In this document: positions 1 through 5,385 of the stretch, in pieces | Numbering within the stretch: the first letter of the stretch is position 1 | Layout of the letters: the number at the start of each line of letters is the position of its first letter | Source of the DNA: Eubacteriales Family XIII. Incertae Sedis bacterium | GTDB taxonomy: Bacteria; Bacillota; Clostridia; Peptostreptococcales; Anaerovoracaceae | DNA: 5,572 nucleotides | Assembly: GCA_031272745.1 (NCBI GenBank) | Contig: JAISTF010000112.1 | Coordinates: 1 to 5,572 of the forward strand | Direction: 5' to 3' | Notes under the pieces: model-generated | Database searches by the model: none | Told to the model about the DNA's origin: nothing | Seen by the model: only the letters and a program-made list of their open reading frames with translations | Program-made: the position numbers and the translations under genes

Positions 1-6
1 AGTCAC

Positions 7-35
7 TTGACAAAGAGAGATGTGGGGTGGACAAT
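7..35 (+). promoter_or_regulatory. Candidate sigma-A-type promoter for the transporter operon
   Basis: A perfect -35 hexamer TTGACA (7-12) is followed after exactly 17 bases by GACAAT (30-35). GACAAT matches 4 of 6 positions of the TATAAT consensus, including the key A at position 2 and T at position 6. The surrounding 60 bases are much richer in A and T than the rest of the window, as expected of a promoter and leader. The predicted start of transcription would lie near 42-44, giving a leader of about 40 bases. An AT-rich tract, ATATATATTTTATACG (39-54), holds alternative -10-like strings, but none pairs with a good -35 at normal spacing. This is motif evidence only. Confidence 0.42.
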
Positions 36-65
36 AACATATATATTTTATACGAAAAGTATGCA

Positions 66-73
66 AAAGGAGG
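66..73 (+). promoter_or_regulatory. Strong Shine-Dalgarno site that fixes a TTG start
   Basis: AAAGGAGG is nearly a full complement of the 16S rRNA 3' end. It lies 9 bases before the TTG at 83, which is ideal spacing, and 24 bases before the first in-frame ATG at 98, which is too far. It therefore favours TTG 83 as the start of the binding-protein gene. Confidence 0.85.
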
Positions 74-82
74 ACAGAAGAA

Positions 83-1753
83 TTGAATAACAAGATCATG
101 AAGCGGGTCGCTGCGGCGATCCTGGCGCTGTTGCTTGTTGTGGCGCTCGCGGCTTGCGGCGGCAGCGAAAGCAGCAGTGGCGGCGGATCCGCGGGGGCGT
201 CCGCGGGCGGCAGCGCGGCGGCCGGCGGCGGGTCCGGCGGCGAAGAGGGCGGCGGCAGCGTGGGGACGACGGGGCCGCTCGTCATCGGCGTGTCCGGTTC
301 GCTCGCGTCGCTCGACATCAACCAGCTCGGCGGCATCCTCGACTACAAGATCGCGGCCGTTTCCTTGGAAGGGCTCGTCGGCATCGACAACAGCGGGCAG
401 ATCATTCCGACGCTCGCGGAGAGTTGGACGGACGAGGACGCGACGGTGTGGACGTTCAAGCTGCGGCCGGACGTCACGTTCTGGGACGGCACGCCGCTGA
501 CGGCGGACGACGTGATCTACTCCATCCAGCGGTCGATGGATCCGGAGCAGAGCCCGGGCGTCGTGTATTATTTCCCGGACTATGTGACGGGGGTCGAGAA
601 GGCGGCGGACGATGAGGTGAAGATCACGCTCGACGGCCCGCACGCGAATTTCATCCTCGCCGTGTCGAACACGGGCGGGCTGTTCGTGCAGTCGAAGGCC
701 TTCCTCGAATCGGCGGAATCCGTCGGCTCGGCGAAGGATCTGTTGATGGGCACGGGGCCGTTCGTGCCGGCGGAGTTTGAAGCCGGTTCGCATGTGACGT
801 ACGTCGCCAACGAGAACTGGTGGGGCGGCAGGCCGTCCGTGAACTCGCTGCGCTTCGACTTTTTCGCGGACGAAAACACGCGCCTGCTCGCGTTCACGCA
901 GGGCGACATCGACTTCGCGTTCGACGTGCCCGTCGACCAGGCGGAGCAGTGGGAAGGCGTGGACGGCGCGACCGTGTCGTTCCTCGACAACCGCGCCTAC
1001 TACGGGCTGACGTTCGACGTGACCGTCGCGCCGTTCGACGACGAGCATGTGCGCAAGGCGGTCGCCTACGCAATCGACAAGGACAGCATCGTCGCCGGCG
1101 GCGTCCTCAAAGGGCACGGCACGCCCGCGACCGCGATCCAGGCGCCCGAGCAGTTCGCCGCCGCGATGAGCGTGGACGAAGCGGCCGCGAAGCTCGCGGA
1201 CGTGACGCATTATGATTTTGACATCGACAAGGCGAAGGAAGAACTCGCGCAGTCGGGCTCGCCGGACGGATTCGAGGTGGAGCTCTCCTATCCCGACGCG
1301 TACCAGGCCGTGGGCAAGGCGTCGCTCATCATCGCCTCGTCGCTCGAACAGATCGGCATCACGCTGAACGTGAAGGAAATCCCGCTCGACCAGTGGCTCG
1401 GCGAAGTCGGCAACGGCGAGCAGGGCGTCGCGTGGATGATCTACGAACCGACGACGCCGGAGCCCGGCGAAATCGCGGGCTGGCTGCTCGACGCGGAAGG
1501 CCCGGGCTACAACCCGGCGAACTGGACGGACGAGGAAGTCACCACGCTGCGCAACGAGATGATGGCCGCGCCGGACTTCGCGTCCGAGATCGAGCCGACG
1601 CTCAAGGCGAACAGCATCGCGCAGGAGCAGGCCATCTACGCGCCCGTGTGGTGGGGCCAATCGGCGATTGCCGCACAGCAGTACACGCACGTCAAAGACT
1701 TCAATTCCTACTCGCTGCTGTCGAGCAATTGGCCGGAGCTGTTTGCCGCTTAG
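83..1753 (+). CDS. Peptide/nickel-type ABC importer, substrate-binding lipoprotein (SBP family 5)
   Basis: This 556-residue extracytoplasmic receptor would be anchored to the outer face of the membrane and deliver substrate to the permease pair encoded downstream. Residues 1-24 form a signal peptide: a positive N-region (K4, K7, R8), a hydrophobic core (9-22) and a lipobox LAAC that makes C25 the lipidated cysteine. Residues 26-64 are a Gly/Ser/Ala tether. The body from about 65 is a clear SBP_bac_5 protein: the EGL segment near 96, LRPDVTFWDGTPLTADDV (127-144), then GTGPF (223-227), NENWWGGRPSV (243-253) and GDIDFAF (274-280), followed by the conserved RKAVAYAIDKDSIV block (324-337). The length is normal for the family. 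TTG 83 is chosen over ATG 98 because of the RBS spacing; the alternative would remove only five residues. The gene is first in the operon, 19 bases before the permease gene. Substrate is unknown: the family covers peptides, nickel, opines and sugars. No repeat elements interrupt it. Confidence 0.95.
   Translation: MNNKIMKRVAAAILALLLVVALAACGGSESSSGGGSAGASAGGSAAAGGGSGGEEGGGSVGTTGPLVIGVSGSLASLDINQLGGILDYKIAAVSLEGLVGIDNSGQIIPTLAESWTDEDATVWTFKLRPDVTFWDGTPLTADDVIYSIQRSMDPEQSPGVVYYFPDYVTGVEKAADDEVKITLDGPHANFILAVSNTGGLFVQSKAFLESAESVGSAKDLLMGTGPFVPAEFEAGSHVTYVANENWWGGRPSVNSLRFDFFADENTRLLAFTQGDIDFAFDVPVDQAEQWEGVDGATVSFLDNRAYYGLTFDVTVAPFDDEHVRKAVAYAIDKDSIVAGGVLKGHGTPATAIQAPEQFAAAMSVDEAAAKLADVTHYDFDIDKAKEELAQSGSPDGFEVELSYPDAYQAVGKASLIIASSLEQIGITLNVKEIPLDQWLGEVGNGEQGVAWMIYEPTTPEPGEIAGWLLDAEGPGYNPANWTDEEVTTLRNEMMAAPDFASEIEPTLKANSIAQEQAIYAPVWWGQSAIAAQQYTHVKDFNSYSLLSSNWPELFAA
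158..274 (+). other. Low-complexity Gly/Ser/Ala tether of the lipoprotein
   Basis: These codons encode residues 26-64, built almost only of Gly, Ser and Ala with two Glu. The stretch lies between the lipidated C25 and the folded domain. It would act as a flexible spacer lifting the receptor off the membrane through the cell wall, as is common in Gram-positive lipoproteins. The DNA is GGC-rich and slippage-prone, so its length probably varies between strains (inference). Confidence 0.8.
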
Positions 1754-1772
1754 CGTGATTTCGGAATAACCG

Positions 1773-2753
1773 GTGAACGATTCGCTTCGTTATATTCTCA
1801 GGCGGGTCGCGGAATTCGTCGTTTCGATGGCCGCGCTCGCCTTTGTGATTTTTTCGCTGCTCTACATCGCGCCCGGCGATCCGGCGCGTTCGCTCGTCGG
1901 AACGAAGCACGTCACGCCGGAGCTGCTCGCGCAGATTCGCGCGAAGTACGGCCTCGACGATCCGTTCTTCGTGCAGTTCGGAAATTGGATTTCCGGCGCG
2001 CTGCACGGGGACTTCGGCGAGTCAATCCGCGCGGGGCAGCCCGTGCTCGACTACATCGCGCCGCACGCGGCGGTCACGTTCCAGCTCGTGCTTTTGTCGC
2101 TCGTGCTGTCCGTGGTCTTCGGGGTGTTTTTCGGCATCGTCAGCGCGAAGGGGCGCGGGAAGCTGCGCGACAGCGCGATCAACACGGTGGCGCTCGTCGG
2201 CACGAGCGCGCCGAGCTTTGCGGTCGGGCTGTTCTTTCTCTATGTGTTCGCGCTGAAATGCGGGTGGTTCCCGATCTACGGCATCGGGGACGGCGGGGCT
2301 TTGGATCAGCTCTGGCACCTCGCGCTGCCGGCCATCGCGCTTACGTTTGCGGTCAGCGCGCTGCTTGTGAAAATCACGCGGTCGGCGATGCTGCTCGAGA
2401 CGGAAAAAGATTATTCGGTCTTTCTGCGCGCGCGGGCGATCGCGCCGCTGCGCATCACGATGGCGCAGCTGAAGAACGCGTCCGCGCCCGTGCTCACGAG
2501 CACGGGGCTCGTGCTCGCAAACCTGTTCGGCGGCACGGTGCTCGTCGAGAGCGTGTTTTCGATCCCTGGGCTCGGCAACCTGCTCGCGTCGTCCGTCACG
2601 TTCCATGACGTGCCCGTCGTGCAGTTCATCGCGCTGATGCTCGCGTTCATCGTGTGCTTCGCGTCGGCCGTCGTCGACATCGCGGTCTATCTGATCGACC
2701 CGACTTCGCGGCAGCGGCGGCGGCTGTACCGGGAAGTGGAGGCGACGGGATGA
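1773..2753 (+). CDS. dppB: DppB/OppB-type ABC permease subunit
   Basis: This 326-residue integral membrane protein is one half of the transport channel. The N-terminus LRYILRRVAEF followed by a hydrophobic helix (about 14-33) and APGDPA (33-38) is typical of DppB/OppB. Further membrane helices are seen near 98-123, 136-161, 180-203, 239-262 and 281-308. The family motif ESVFSIPGLGNLL lies at 259-271. The cytoplasmic coupling (EAA) loop at about 211-240 is recognisable by position (KDYSVFLRARA) but departs from the usual consensus. GTG 1773 is chosen because it gives the standard N-terminus; the RBS is weak (GGAA at 1763-1766). The gene starts 19 bases after the lipoprotein gene and its stop overlaps the next start as ATGA. 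The name is family-level only: the substrate is not shown. The last codons may have been altered by the repeat insertion at the start of the next gene. Confidence 0.94.
   Translation: MNDSLRYILRRVAEFVVSMAALAFVIFSLLYIAPGDPARSLVGTKHVTPELLAQIRAKYGLDDPFFVQFGNWISGALHGDFGESIRAGQPVLDYIAPHAAVTFQLVLLSLVLSVVFGVFFGIVSAKGRGKLRDSAINTVALVGTSAPSFAVGLFFLYVFALKCGWFPIYGIGDGGALDQLWHLALPAIALTFAVSALLVKITRSAMLLETEKDYSVFLRARAIAPLRITMAQLKNASAPVLTSTGLVLANLFGGTVLVESVFSIPGLGNLLASSVTFHDVPVVQFIALMLAFIVCFASAVVDIAVYLIDPTSRQRRRLYREVEATG
2738..2742 (+). promoter_or_regulatory. Shine-Dalgarno site for the dppC-type gene
   Basis: GGAGG lies inside the end of the dppB-type gene, 7 bases before ATG 2750. It supports 2750 as the present start. 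The second in-frame ATG at 2834 has no comparable site in front of it, because the repeat insertion lies between. Confidence 0.75.
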
Positions 2754-2836
2754 GGCGGCTTGCGGCGCAAGATTCCGTAGGGGCGGCATCCCTGCGACTG
2801 AGCGCAGGGCAGGCCTGCCGCCCGTGGAACGGGATG
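2745..2836 (+). repeat. 8-base direct repeat flanking the DppC-site insertion (possible target-site duplication)
   Basis: ACGGGATG occurs at 2745-2752 and again at 2829-2836, exactly 84 bases (28 codons) apart, on either side of the palindromic element. Both copies contain an ATG in the same reading frame: the present start at 2750 and the presumed ancestral start at 2834. This is what a target-site duplication plus a 76-base insertion would leave behind. A caution is that ACGGG in the right copy also pairs with CCCGT (2821-2825) of the element, so it could belong to the element itself. Confidence 0.5.
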
Positions 2837-3628
2837 CCGGTGAGCATCCGGATCTGCACCTGCGTGCTGATCGTCATCGCGGCGTTTGTCATCGCGCCCG
2901 GTCTGTTTGCGCCCGGTGCGCTCGAACAGGACGCGCTGCTCGGCGCGGTGCCGCCCGGCACGGCGGGGCATCCGCTCGGGACGGACTCGCTCGGGCGCGA
3001 CGTGCTGAAGCTCCTCATCGCGGGGTCGCGCAGCGCGATGGTCGGGCCCTGCGTCATCGCCGTGGGCAGCATCGTGATCGGCATCCTGCTCGGGGGCATC
3101 GCGGGCTGGTACGGCGGCGCGGCCGACTGGATCATCTCGCGGTACGCGGACATCACACTGTCGATGCCGACGCTGCTGCTCGCGATCGTCGCGGCCGGCA
3201 TCATCGGCGGGGGTTATTGGGTGAGCGTGCTCGTGATGGTCATCCTGTATTCGCCGTTTGACATCCGCATCGTACGGTCGGCCGTCATCGCGCAGAAGGG
3301 CAAGCCGTACATCGAATCGGCGCTGATCCTGCGTTTGTCGACGCTGCGCATTCTCGCGCGACACATCTTCCCGAACATCGCGCTCGTGATTTTCGTGAAC
3401 CTGTTTCTGAACATCGCCTACGGGCTCGTGTCGATGTCGTCGCTGTCCTACCTCGGGCTCGGTGTCGCGCCCGGCGACGCGGACTGGGGGCGGCAGCTCT
3501 CGGACGGGCGCAGCATCCTGTTTGACAATCCGGCGTCGGCGCTGTGCGCGGGCGCGTTCATCGTCGTGACGGCGGTCTGCGTGAACGCCGTGGGGAACTG
3601 GCTGACGGAAAGGAACGCGCTCGGATGA
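2750..3628 (+). CDS. dppC: DppC/OppC-type ABC permease subunit with a repeat-derived N-terminus
   Basis: This 292-residue inner-membrane permease is partner to the DppB-type subunit. It has an N-terminal helix (about 34-54), the diagnostic motif HPLGTDSLGRDVL (74-86), and further helices near 98-120, 138-165, 211-230 and 263-283. The coupling loop with the ending RHIFPN (204-209) lies after PYIESA (186-191). It carries Arg where the EAA consensus usually has Gly (ESALILR). The motif SYLGLGV (233-239) is also typical. ATG 2750 has a good RBS and overlaps the previous stop as ATGA. Residues 1-28 are not family-like: they are encoded by a palindromic repeat, and include LRLSAGQACRP. The normal protein probably began at M29 (ATG 2834, MPVSIRICTC). 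Whether the extra residues are present in the mature protein is unknown. Its stop overlaps the ATPase start as ATGA. Confidence 0.93.
   Translation: MRRLAAQDSVGAASLRLSAGQACRPWNGMPVSIRICTCVLIVIAAFVIAPGLFAPGALEQDALLGAVPPGTAGHPLGTDSLGRDVLKLLIAGSRSAMVGPCVIAVGSIVIGILLGGIAGWYGGAADWIISRYADITLSMPTLLLAIVAAGIIGGGYWVSVLVMVILYSPFDIRIVRSAVIAQKGKPYIESALILRLSTLRILARHIFPNIALVIFVNLFLNIAYGLVSMSSLSYLGLGVAPGDADWGRQLSDGRSILFDNPASALCAGAFIVVTAVCVNAVGNWLTERNALG
2777..2824 (+). repeat. Long-form palindromic repeat, copy 1 (in dppC)
   Basis: The element opens with GTAGGGGCG (2777-2785) and folds into nested arms. The outer arm is GGGCGGCA (2781-2788) with TGCCGCCC (2816-2823). The inner arm is CCCTGCG (2790-2796) with CGCAGGG (2803-2809), with loop ACTGAG. 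The 12-base palindrome GGCAGGCCTGCC sits at 2808-2819. Positions 2790-2824 match 4898-4932 at 34 of 35 bases. The first 15 bases (2777-2791) are the exact reverse complement of 4505-4519. It is read through in frame as SVGAASLRLSAGQACRP. Confidence 0.85.
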
Positions 3629-5385
3629 GCGGCGCGCTGTCCCTTTCGGTGCGCGGGCTGCGCGTCCGCATCGGCGCGGCGGAGATCCTGAAGGGGATCG
3701 ACTTCTCTTTGGACGAGCCGATCTGCGTCGGCGTCGTCGGGGAGAGCGGCAGCGGCAAGACGATGTTCGCGCGGTCGCTGATGGGGCTGCTCCCGCCGGG
3801 GGCGGTGCCGAGCGGGGCGTACGAGGTCGGCGGCGCGCCGTTTGCTTTGGACGCGAAGGAGCGGGACTGGCGGCGCGTGCGCGGCAGCGAGATCGGCCTC
3901 GTCCTGCAGGACCCGTTCACGGCGCTCGATCCGTTGACGAAATGCGGGAAGCAGATCCTGCTCGGCGCGGCGGCGAAGGGGGCGGTGGCGGCAGAGGCGG
4001 CTGTAGCGGCCGAGCTGGCTGTGGCGTCTGGGACGGCGAGGGGGGCGGAAGGGAACACCCCGTTTCGGCTGGATGAGGCGCTCGCGGAAGTTGGCTTGCC
4101 GGCGTCCGTGGCGGGGCGGTATCCGTTCGAGCTTTCCGGCGGACAGCGGCAGCGCGTCGTCATCGCGGCGTCGCTTGCCACGCAGCCGCGGCTGTTGATC
4201 GCCGACGAGGCGACGACGGCGCTCGATGTCGTGACGCAGCGCGAGATTCTGGACTTGCTCGAAACGCTCCGCGTGGGGCGCGGGATGCCGCTGATTCTCA
4301 TCACGCACGACATCGGGCTGATCCGCGAGCGCACGGACCGCGTGCTCGTCCTCAAGGACGGCGCGGTGGTCGAGGCGGGAGACACCCGTGAAGTGACGAC
4401 GCGCCCGCAGAGCGAGTATACGAAGCTGTTGCTCGAAGCCGACCGCCGGATCGACGACGCGGCAGGGAGCGCCGCGATGGGGAGTGACAACGCGGCGGGC
4501 GGCAGGATGCCGCCCCTACAGGATCCCGTAGGGGCGACCGCCTTCGGTCGCCCGCTCCTACGCGCCGAGGGGCTCTCCAAACGCTTCGGCGCGATCACGG
4601 CGCTCGACGACGTGTCGATCGAAATCCATGCCGGCGAGTGCGTCGGCGTTGTCGGGGAAAGCGGCAGCGGCAAGACGACGCTCGCGCGCTGCATCGTCGG
4701 CCTCGAACAACCGGACGCGGGGCACATCGCCTTTCACGGGGAGACGCCGCCGCAGATCGTCTTTCAGGATCCGTATTCGTCGCTGAACCCCGCGCATACG
4801 GTGCGGTACGCATTGGAAGAAGCGTTGCGGGCGCCCGGCGGCGGTCTGCCAACGGCGCACGCCCCTACGGATGACGCGGCCGCGGGGGGCTGGCCGGCCC
4901 TGCGGCTGAGCGCAGGGCAGGCCTGCCGCCCGCCATCCGCGCAAGGGGACCCCGCCTCGACCGAAGGGACGGCATCTCTGCGGGAGTTGCTGCGGCTGGC
5001 GGAGCTTCCCGAGGAACTGCTTGATCGCAGGCCCGCGAAGCTCTCGGGCGGGCAGCGGCAGCGCGTCGCCATCGCGCGGGCGCTCGCCACGGATCCCGAC
5101 CTCATCGTCTGCGACGAGTCCGTCTCGGCGCTCGACGTGTTCACACAAAACCAGATCCTTGCGACGATCGCGCGCCTGCGCAGGGAGCGCGGTCTCGCCG
5201 TGCTCTTCATCACACATGATCTGTCCGTCGTCCGCGCGCTCGCCGACCGCATCTACGTCATGCACGACGCCCGCGTCGTCGAGGAAGGCCCCGTGCGCCA
5301 AATCTTCGAGGCGCCGGGGGATCCCTACACGAAGATACTCTTGGCGTCGATGACACACGGTGCGTCACAGGAGCCCGAGCGATGA
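3625..5385 (+). CDS. Fused DppD-DppF-type ABC transporter ATPase
   Basis: A single 586-residue cytoplasmic protein carries both ATP-binding domains that power the importer. Domain 1: Walker A GESGSGKT (39-46), Q-loop Q95, signature LSGGQRQR (170-177), Walker B LLIADE (190-195), D-loop ALD, switch H228. Domain 2: Walker A GESGSGKTT (344-352), Q-loop Q381, signature LSGGQRQR (473-480), Walker B LIVCDE (493-498), switch H531. Both sites therefore look catalytically complete. The Pro that usually follows the catalytic Glu is Ala in domain 1 and Ser in domain 2. The C-terminal HPY-type tails are short (EYTKLLLEA; DPYTKILLASM). ATG 3625 is used, not the farther upstream open frame, because it makes the ATGA overlap and gives the normal ATPase N-terminus. 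Three stretches are abnormal: an Ala-rich tandem repeat (about 117-134), a repeat-built interdomain linker (about 290-312), and a repeat-derived insert (about 402-450) between Q-loop and signature of domain 2. Fused pairs occur in the family (YejF and GsiA types). Confidence 0.94.
   Translation: MSGALSLSVRGLRVRIGAAEILKGIDFSLDEPICVGVVGESGSGKTMFARSLMGLLPPGAVPSGAYEVGGAPFALDAKERDWRRVRGSEIGLVLQDPFTALDPLTKCGKQILLGAAAKGAVAAEAAVAAELAVASGTARGAEGNTPFRLDEALAEVGLPASVAGRYPFELSGGQRQRVVIAASLATQPRLLIADEATTALDVVTQREILDLLETLRVGRGMPLILITHDIGLIRERTDRVLVLKDGAVVEAGDTREVTTRPQSEYTKLLLEADRRIDDAAGSAAMGSDNAAGGRMPPLQDPVGATAFGRPLLRAEGLSKRFGAITALDDVSIEIHAGECVGVVGESGSGKTTLARCIVGLEQPDAGHIAFHGETPPQIVFQDPYSSLNPAHTVRYALEEALRAPGGGLPTAHAPTDDAAAGGWPALRLSAGQACRPPSAQGDPASTEGTASLRELLRLAELPEELLDRRPAKLSGGQRQRVAIARALATDPDLIVCDESVSALDVFTQNQILATIARLRRERGLAVLFITHDLSVVRALADRIYVMHDARVVEEGPVRQIFEAPGDPYTKILLASMTHGASQEPER
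3973..4026 (+). repeat. Three tandem 18-base units encoding AxxAVA
   Basis: Three in-frame units encode AKGAVA, AEAAVA and AELAVA (residues 117-134 of the fused ATPase). The second and third are closest in sequence. They lie between the Q-loop and the signature motif of ATPase domain 1, the same structural place that holds the palindromic insert in domain 2. From Q95 to the signature is about 75 residues, against roughly 58 recalled for ordinary OppD/DppD proteins. This is an Ala-rich expansion, probably by slippage, and is not related in sequence to the GTAGGGGCG family. Confidence 0.7.
4465..4479 (+). promoter_or_regulatory. Possible internal ribosome-binding site and in-frame ATG ahead of the second ATPase domain
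   Basis: GGGAG (4465-4469) lies 7 bases before an in-frame ATG (4477), which is codon 285 of the fused ATPase. Initiation here would give a separate DppF-like protein of 302 residues containing domain 2. It could be a relic of a once separate gene or a working internal start. The RBS match is moderate, so a chance match in GC-rich DNA is quite possible. Confidence 0.3.
4494..4519 (+). repeat. Short palindromic repeat, copy 2 (ATPase linker, left)
   Basis: Arms GGGCGGCA (4497-4504) and TGCCGCCC (4508-4515) enclose a 3-base loop GGA. The unit ends in CGCCCCTAC (4511-4519), so it lies in the opposite orientation to copy 1. It is translated in frame as GGRMPPL. It faces copy 3 head to head across 8 bases: CGCCCCTAC-AGGATCCC-GTAGGGGCG. 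Confidence 0.85.
4528..4561 (+). repeat. Palindromic repeat, copy 3 (ATPase linker, right)
   Basis: GTAGGGGCG (4528-4536) opens a hairpin with arms GGGCGACCG (4532-4540) and CGGTCGCCC (4545-4553), 9 pairs and a 4-base loop. It is closed further out by GTAG (4528-4531) with CTAC (4558-4561) around a small bulge. The frame reads VGATAFGRPLLR, so the element itself supplies the residues that lead into ATPase domain 2 (AEGLSKRFG). Confidence 0.85.
4860..4932 (+). repeat. Composite palindromic repeat, copy 4 (inside ATPase domain 2)
   Basis: The region starts with the terminal motif CGCCCCTAC (4860-4868). Its right part, 4898-4932, is the 35-base core shared with copy 1 (34/35 bases). The core has arms CCCTGCG (4898-4904) and CGCAGGG (4911-4917) and the palindrome GGCAGGCCTGCC (4916-4927). 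The left outer arm of copy 1 is not preserved here, so this looks like a rearranged or nested copy. It is translated in frame, including ALRLSAGQACRP (residues 425-436). Confidence 0.8.
4970..4982 (+). repeat. Decayed left-arm fragment of the long-form repeat
   Basis: These 13 bases match 2784-2796 of copy 1 at 12 positions (CGGCATCTCTGCG against CGGCATCCCTGCG). They are read in the same phase, giving GTASLRE here and GAASLRL in DppC. This may be a partial copy left by insertion of one element into another. The match is short, so chance cannot be excluded. Confidence 0.45.
5369..5373 (+). promoter_or_regulatory. Shine-Dalgarno site for the amidohydrolase gene
   Basis: AGGAG lies within the end of the ATPase gene, 8 bases before ATG 5382. 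It supports that start and coupled translation through the ATGA overlap. Confidence 0.7.

Noticed and set aside
61..90. Small leader peptide from ATG 61 (MQKEDRRIE)
   Set aside because: The frame contains the RBS of the next gene, has no RBS of its own and shows no regulatory codon run. Probably chance.
83..1753. Nickel- or metallophore-specific binding protein
   Set aside because: No specificity-defining residues could be recognised. The family 5 core does not show the substrate, so the general name is kept.
2654..2749. Upstream extension of the dppC-type frame into dppB
   Set aside because: The start would be a non-ATG codon inside the last helix of the DppB-type protein, with no RBS. The ATG at 2750 has GGAGG at 7 bases.
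3544..3624. Upstream extension of the fused ATPase by 27 codons
   Set aside because: The residues are Arg-rich and unlike an ABC domain, and overlap the dppC-type gene. ATG 3625 gives the family N-terminus and an ATGA overlap.
3973..4026. Frameshift or sequencing error in ATPase domain 1
   Set aside because: The frame is continuous, and the motifs on both sides (Q95 and LSGGQRQR) are intact in the same frame.
4494..4561. Intrinsic transcription terminators at the strong hairpins
   Set aside because: None of the hairpins is followed by a T-rich tract, and all lie inside open reading frames. They remain possible pause or RNA-stability structures.
580..5358. Long open frames on the minus strand (for example 580-990, 2022-2789, 3558-4727 and 4558-5358)
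   Set aside because: They lie opposite well-supported genes, have no recognisable domain or RBS, and are Arg-, Pro- or Ser-rich as expected of mirror frames in GC-rich DNA.
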